Positions 60,106-64,000 of a DNA stretch of 64,000 nt are shown in pieces. Position numbers and translations under genes: made by a program. Source of the DNA: Sphingomonas lacusdianchii (lineage in GTDB: Bacteria > Pseudomonadota > Alphaproteobacteria > Sphingomonadales > Sphingomonadaceae); the NCBI RefSeq assembly GCF_022664395.1, contig NZ_JAKRET010000002.1, forward strand, positions 248,001 to 312,000, given 5' to 3'. The number at the start of each line of letters is the position of its first letter. Within the stretch, counting starts at the first letter, position 1. The notes under the pieces were generated by a model, which saw only the letters and a list, made by a program, of their open reading frames with translations, ran no database searches and was not told the DNA's origin.

Positions 60106-60933
60106 CTACAGATCGCCCGTGGTGGCAGGAACGGCGCGAACGGTGCGCGGCGGGACTTGCCGCCATGCCGCGTAGAGCAGTGCCCCGCTGGCCATGGCGG
60201 CGGCGACCGCCAGCGGTGCGGGCGGAAGCTCGGTCAGCAGCGTCACGCAACGTTCCCATGCCGCGGTGCCGCCGATGGTCTCGAACGCGATCATCTGTGC
60301 GGCAGTAGCGACGGCGGCGAGGGTGAAACCGATGCCGCGCCCCGGGCTGCGCGCCGCGAGCAAGGTGGCGATCAGCAACGTCAGCAGGTTGGCGAGGTGG
60401 AATGACAGGTGAAATCCGCCAAATCCTGCCGAGCCGCCGATCGGAAAGCCCGGGATCGCCGGCAGCAGCCGGCCAAGGATCGGCGGCAGCACCAGTAGCG
60501 CCGTCGCCAGCGTGGCCGAACCATGCGCCACCACCAAGCGGCGTCGGGCAAGGGCATAGGCGACCATGGCGATGACCGAGGCTCCGGCGATTATGTCGGC
60601 GCTCGCCAGCCGCGCGCCATAGGTGGCATGAAACGGGTCGGCACCGCTCCGCCACAGCGATGCCATGCTGTGCAGCGCGAGCGGCCCGGCTGCCGCGAAC
60701 AGTGGCAGGACGACGAAGGTGGCAAGGCCGCACCTCCGATGCCACGCAATCCGCCGGGTGGCGATCGACCAGCTCTGGACCGTCAACAGCGCCAGCCACG
60801 CGGTCGCGGTGATGCCATGCGCATGCAGGGCGAATGGCGCCTCGCGCAGCCGTCCGAAATAGCCGGGCCAGAACGCGAGGGCGATCATCGGAAACAGGAG
60901 CGACAGCCAGCGATGGGCATGACGATATGGCAT
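60106..60933 (-). CDS. Polytopic membrane protein, unknown function
   Basis: A 275-residue protein from ATG 60933, which follows GGGAGGGAATC. About seven hydrophobic helices are seen, including SLLFPMIALAFWPGYF, ALHAHGITATAWLALLTVQSWSI, RRCGLATFVVLPLFAAAGPLAL, ADIIAGASVIAMVAYALARRR and FHLSFHLANLLTLLIATLLAA. Conserved-looking histidines (ALHAHG, FHLSFHLAN) could bind a metal or heme. I do not recognise a named family with confidence. An upstream start at 61014 adds 27 unmatched residues. Confidence 0.75.
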   Translation of the reverse strand: MPYRHAHRWLSLLFPMIALAFWPGYFGRLREAPFALHAHGITATAWLALLTVQSWSIATRRIAWHRRCGLATFVVLPLFAAAGPLALHSMASLWRSGADPFHATYGARLASADIIAGASVIAMVAYALARRRLVVAHGSATLATALLVLPPILGRLLPAIPGFPIGGSAGFGGFHLSFHLANLLTLLIATLLAARSPGRGIGFTLAAVATAAQMIAFETIGGTAAWERCVTLLTELPPAPLAVAAAMASGALLYAAWRQVPPRTVRAVPATTGDL

Positions 60934-61054
60934 GATTCCCTCCCTTGAAGGACGCCTGCGATCCGGCGTTACCGCATGTCGGCGATCGCCGCCTGCCGCG
61001 CGATCAACTGCCACGCATCGCCGCGCCTAGCCCGGATGTCGGTTACGGGCCGCA

Positions 61055-61333
61055 TCACCTGTTCGCCCGCCCCGGTCCCCTGGTCGGGACCATCGCCGCA
61101 AAGCCCATGACCGCCGTCACTTCGGGCTTACGGTAAATCAGCGTGATGCGTTTGCGGCAATCGCGATGGTCGAGCAGGTCCTGCACCATCGCCTCGCCGA
61201 ATCGGCCATAGGCGGCACCCAGTTCGGGCGGCATCGTCACGCCGGACGCGAGTTGCGCGGCGGACGGGACGGAGAATAGCAGTGCTGTGACGGCGACGCA
61301 GCAGCGTCCGTAGGTTCCTGCCCGCCCGAACAT
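61055..61333 (-). CDS. Possible small secreted protein
   Basis: A 92-residue frame with a plausible signal peptide (GRCCVAVTALLFSVPSAAQ, cleavage near 27), then a mature part with LGAAYGRFGEAMVQDLLDHRDCRKRITLIYRKPEVTAVM. No family is recognised. There is no strong ribosome binding site, so the gene is uncertain. It fills the space between two better-supported genes. Confidence 0.4.
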   Translation of the reverse strand: MFGRAGTYGRCCVAVTALLFSVPSAAQLASGVTMPPELGAAYGRFGEAMVQDLLDHRDCRKRITLIYRKPEVTAVMGFAAMVPTRGPGRANR

Positions 61334-61510
61334 CGATCGCCTCCCGCTGCACGACGGAAGATCATAGGGCAGTCGCCGGACGCCTTCTGTCCTTCATTTG
61401 GAGTAGGCGGGGGACGGCGCGCGTTCATGCTGCGCAATGTCCCGGCCGTAATCATGCCCCAATCGCGCCACCGTGGCGTCGAGGGCGTAACGATCGGTTT
61501 CAGGCACGAA

Positions 61511-61541
61511 AAAGGGCGCCGCCGTTGCCGGGGCGCCCTTT
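61511..61541 (-). terminator. Terminator of the small lipoprotein gene
   Basis: AAAGGGCGCC at 61511-61520 pairs perfectly with GGCGCCCTTT at 61532-61541; on the minus strand the stem is followed by TTC. It is 46 bases after the lipoprotein stop. Confidence 0.85.
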
Positions 61542-61586
61542 CCGAAATCCGGTTTCCCGTGGCTTGGAAGCCTACGGGAAAGGGAA

Positions 61587-61832
61587 TTACATGCCGTTGT
61601 GCTCGGCCGAGTTCTCGATCGCGTCCGACGCGTCTTCGGCGTTTTCCGAAGCGTTCATCAGGTCGGCAGCGACGGCTTCGTTCGAGGTGTTCTCAGCCTG
61701 CGCTTCGAGGTTGTCGGCCAGCATTTCGAGGTTGTCCGACGCTGCGTCAGCGGCGTTGTCGGTCGGGGTGTTCTTGCAAGCGGCGACCGAGAGGAGGCCG
61801 GCTGCGGCGGCGACGAGCATGATCTTCTTCAT
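61587..61832 (-). CDS. Small lipoprotein, entericidin-like
   Basis: An 81-residue protein with a lipobox (KKIMLVAAAAGLLSVAACKN, Cys 19) and an acidic, Ala/Asn/Glu-rich mature part (DNLEMLADNLEAQAENTSNEAVAADLMNASENAEDASDAI) likely to form one long helix. This resembles the small envelope lipoproteins of the entericidin kind. The start has GGGAGTTACCCTT before it. A strong terminator follows. It is likely an abundant envelope protein, but function is not shown. Confidence 0.75.
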   Translation of the reverse strand: MKKIMLVAAAAGLLSVAACKNTPTDNAADAASDNLEMLADNLEAQAENTSNEAVAADLMNASENAEDASDAIENSAEHNGM

Positions 61833-61974
61833 AAGGGTAACTCCCAGAGAAATCCATTTCGCGAAAGGCCGGCGTCACCGCCGTCGCGAAGTTGCCGCAA
61901 TAGCGCCTTCCACGCTGCCGTCAATCGTCAATTGTGGCAGGAATGCGGCTTTGCGACCAATGGCGGACCGTTTC

Positions 61975-63333
61975 CTACTTGCGACGAAACGGTCCGATCG
62001 GTTCCGGCGCGTTGGCGACGACGGCCAGCATCGCCGTCCATGCCGCTACGTTTTGCTGCAATTGCACAGGGTCGACCTTGTCCAGCGTATCGTCGGGGGT
62101 GTGGTGCAGATCGAAATAGCGCAGGCCGGATTGGGTAAGGTCGATGGCAGCGACATTTTGCGCCAGCGTCGGTCCGATATCGGTCCCGTCACCCGCGACG
62201 GCGGTGCCGCGCGTGATGCCGAGCGGGGCCAGTGCCGCAGCGAGCCGGTCGCCGATCGCGGCCGATTCGGGGGGCAGGGCGACGTCGAACCGCCACACCC
62301 GGTCCGCGCCGAAATCGCTTTCGGCGGCTAGGGCGTGACGGTCTCCGGCATGCGCCTTCGCATAGGCGGCGCCGCCGACGCCGCCGACTTCCTCGGCACC
62401 GAACCACACGACGCGGATCGTGCGGCGCGGGCGACCGGCGTCCATGATCCGTTTGGCAGCCGCGGTCGTGATGCCGAGGCCGGCGGCATCGTCGAACGCG
62501 CCGGTGCCGAGGTCCCAGCTGTCGAGATGCCCGCCGATCAGCACGACGCCGGCGGCGGGATCGCTCCCCGGGACTTCGGCGATGACGTTGCCCGATTCAC
62601 GCATCCCGATCTGGCGCGGGGTCAGCGTCAGGCGCAGGCGGACAGGGCGTCCGCGCTTCAATACGCGTTCGAGCTGTTCGGCATCGGGCACCGACAGCGC
62701 GCCCGCCGGGATGGCCACGGTGCCTGCCGGAAAGACCGTGCTGCCGGCATGCGGGTTGCGATGATGGTCGGTGCCGAGCGAACGGATGACGATCGCCGCC
62801 GCGCCCTTTTGCGCGGCGATCGCCGGACCCGCCCGACGGACCGCGCCGAACGCGCCATAGCTCGACCCATCCTGCGTCGCGGCCATGGCATGGCTGACGA
62901 ACGCGATCTTGCCCTTCAGGCTGCCGGTCGGCGCGGCCTTCAGATCGTCGAGCGTCGGGAAATAGACGATCTCGGCTTCCAGACCCTTGGCCGGCGTCTC
63001 GCCCGAATTGCCGAGCGCGGTGATCGCCAGCGGTTGCGGGAAGGGGCTGATGATGGCGGCGCGCTCCTCGCCCCGGACCCAGACCGGCATCTGATAGGGT
63101 TCGATGCGGACATTGCTGAACCCCAGTGCCTTCAGCCGTGCCACCGCCCAGTCGCGGGCGCGCGCTTCGTCGGGCGTGCCGGCAAGGCGCGGGCCGATCT
63201 CGGTGGTCAGGCCTTCGGTAATGTCCCACGCGACGGTATCGGTCAGCGCCGCATCGCGCAGGGCGGTGACGTCGATCGTCTGGGCAAGGGCGGGGAGGGG
63301 CAGGGCGAGGGCGGCGAGGAGCAGGCGGCGCAT
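61975..63333 (-). CDS. M28-family zinc metallopeptidase, secreted
   Basis: A 452-residue peptidase with a signal peptide (LLLAALALPLPALAQ). A PA-type insert (about 130-240, with KGKIAFVSHAMAATQDGSSYGAFGAVRRAGPAIAAQKGAAAIVIRSLG) is followed by the M28 catalytic part: GGHLDSWDLGTGAFDDAAG (His and Asp zinc ligands), WFGAEEVGGVGG (catalytic Glu and ligand), AAESDFGAD and YFDLHHTPDD (last His ligand). It probably trims peptides or amino-acid derivatives in the periplasm. Complete and single. Confidence 0.93.
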   Translation of the reverse strand: MRRLLLAALALPLPALAQTIDVTALRDAALTDTVAWDITEGLTTEIGPRLAGTPDEARARDWAVARLKALGFSNVRIEPYQMPVWVRGEERAAIISPFPQPLAITALGNSGETPAKGLEAEIVYFPTLDDLKAAPTGSLKGKIAFVSHAMAATQDGSSYGAFGAVRRAGPAIAAQKGAAAIVIRSLGTDHHRNPHAGSTVFPAGTVAIPAGALSVPDAEQLERVLKRGRPVRLRLTLTPRQIGMRESGNVIAEVPGSDPAAGVVLIGGHLDSWDLGTGAFDDAAGLGITTAAAKRIMDAGRPRRTIRVVWFGAEEVGGVGGAAYAKAHAGDRHALAAESDFGADRVWRFDVALPPESAAIGDRLAAALAPLGITRGTAVAGDGTDIGPTLAQNVAAIDLTQSGLRYFDLHHTPDDTLDKVDPVQLQQNVAAWTAMLAVVANAPEPIGPFRRK

Positions 63334-63388
63334 TGGGTTCCCCTAGTTCGGTTCTTTCCCGTTCCATACGGACAGCTTCAAAGAACGC

Positions 63389-63524
63389 AAATCCCCGCCT
63401 GCGGGGAGGGGGACCAGCGAAGCTGGTGGAGGGGGAGGGCCGCGCAACGCAACCGTTCCGTATGCTGCCACCCCCCTCCACCGTCCTGCGGACGGTCCCC
63501 CTCCCCACGACGTGGAGAGGATTT
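63389..63524. repeat. Dispersed repeat family E copy 2
   Basis: It shares ordered segments with 5481-5629 (GGGGACCAGCG, AGCTGGTGGAGGGG, GCGCAACGCAA, CCGTATGC, CCCCTCCACC, TCCTGCGGACG), so the two are copies of one element, but it lacks the 22-bp perfect hairpin end. It lies between the M28 gene and ettA; the rest of that 300-base gap (63334-63633) holds no gene that I can see. Confidence 0.85.
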
Positions 63525-63633
63525 GTCGGTCCACGTCGCCTGATGGGCCGCGCGTTGCCAAGTCATCGGCCCATCGCTACATCGCGGCAGACGCTTATTC
63601 CCCATCCAGACATTCGAAACGGAGCCTTCGGCA

Positions 63634-64000
63634 ATGGCCGTACAGTACAGCTATGTGATGAAGGGTCTGACCAAGACCTTCCCCGGTGCGAACAAGCCGG
63701 TGCTGAACAACATCCACCTGCAATTCCTTCCCGATGCGAAGATCGCGATCATCGGTCCCAACGGCGCGGGCAAGTCGACGCTGATGAAGGTCATGGCCGG
63801 CATCGACACCGAATTCACCGGCGAAGCCTGGGCCGCCGAAGGGATCAAGGTCGGCTATCTGCCGCAGGAGCCGAAGCTCGATCCGACCAAGACGGTCATG
63901 GAAAACGTCAAGGATGGCGTGCGTCCGGTCGCGGACCTTGTCGATCGCTTCAACGCCATCTCGGCCGAAATGGGCGACCCGCAGGACGACACCGATTTCG
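63634..64000 (+). CDS. ettA: Energy-dependent translational throttle protein EttA, 3' end cut by window edge
   Basis: An ABC-F ATPase that binds the ribosomal E site and couples translation start to the ATP/ADP ratio. Only the first 122 codons lie in the window: QYSYVMKGLTKTFPGANKPVLNNIHLQFLPDAKIAIIGPNGAGKSTLMKVMAGIDTEFTGEAWAAEGIKVGYLPQEPKLDPTKTVMENV. The Walker A is GPNGAGKST and the Q-loop is YLPQEP. Start ATG 63634 fits the family (MAVQYSY). The protein continues beyond base 64000. Confidence 0.93.
   Translation, partial: MAVQYSYVMKGLTKTFPGANKPVLNNIHLQFLPDAKIAIIGPNGAGKSTLMKVMAGIDTEFTGEAWAAEGIKVGYLPQEPKLDPTKTVMENVKDGVRPVADLVDRFNAISAEMGDPQDDTDF

Noticed and set aside
62335..63543. A 402-codon plus-strand frame
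   Set aside because: Antisense to the M28 peptidase gene, whose zinc ligands are all on the other strand.

Overview
The window is high-GC (most 60-base lines I looked at are roughly 65-80% G+C) and carries gene families and gene orders typical of Alphaproteobacteria, most likely Sphingomonadales. Pointers are the ChvG/ChvI-HPr kinase-RapZ-EIIA-HPr operon opposite pckA, an NDUFA12-type complex I subunit next to DUF2155 and aat, a large TonB-dependent receptor beside glycoside hydrolases, and several families of dispersed intergenic repeats. The assignment rests on recognition of families and order, not on a search.

Layout. 1-6.9 kb: truncated GNAT gene, recO, leuB, a DPM1-like glycosyltransferase with a GtrA tail, a GT39-type mannosyltransferase and cyclopropane fatty acid synthase. 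6.9-12.3 kb (minus): a LuxR-HTH/DUF4019 membrane protein, then ptsH-manX-rapZ-hprK-chvG-chvI, a regulatory phosphotransferase and envelope-stress operon whose first four junctions overlap by 1-4 bases. 12.6-20.9 kb: pckA, yaaA, a TPR-like periplasmic protein, an Lrp regulator, a degenerate histidine kinase coupled to a WalW-like deacetylase, and a nucleoside deaminase. 20.9-25.4 kb: rplK-rplA and secE-nusG, separated by a terminase-small-subunit-like gene and a markedly AT-richer AIPR (abortive infection phage resistance) gene. 25.6-31.1 kb: outer membrane barrel, YqaA, response regulator, ECF sigma/anti-sigma pair, tRNA-Trp and a fatty acyl-AMP ligase. 31.3-34.6 kb: recX, twin cold-shock protein, DUF192, NDUFA12, DUF2155, and aat running convergently into DUF2155.

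34.6-40.2 kb is one aa3-type terminal oxidase operon (coxB, fused coxA-coxC, small membrane protein, ctaG, three-heme cytochrome c) in which every junction is a 4-base ATGA overlap. 40.3-48.3 kb is a glycan-use locus: a GH144-like endoglucanase, a TonB-dependent receptor and a LacI regulator in one coupled operon, with a GH3 beta-glucosidase divergent across a 16-base perfect palindrome. The families suggest beta-1,2-glucan (sophorooligosaccharide) degradation. 48.4-51.5 kb adds an IclR regulator, a ROK sugar kinase and a second LacI regulator with its own palindromic operator. Two tRNA genes follow (CAU, probably Ile2; and Pro). 52-60 kb is a run of regulator/enzyme pairs (MocR/PhzF-DJ-1, LysR/MFS, AraC/aldo-keto reductase); the MFS gene is interrupted by an in-frame TGA. 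The end holds a small lipoprotein, an M28 peptidase and the start of ettA.

The most noteworthy points are the AIPR defence-type gene between the two ribosomal/transcription operons, a shared 3' UTR motif after rplA and after nusG, the coupled LacI-receptor-GH144 operon with a matching operator, the kinase with a degraded ATP-binding domain, and several dispersed repeat families, one of which gives a 22-bp perfect hairpin before cfa. I saw no CRISPR array, insertion sequence, rRNA gene or replication origin.
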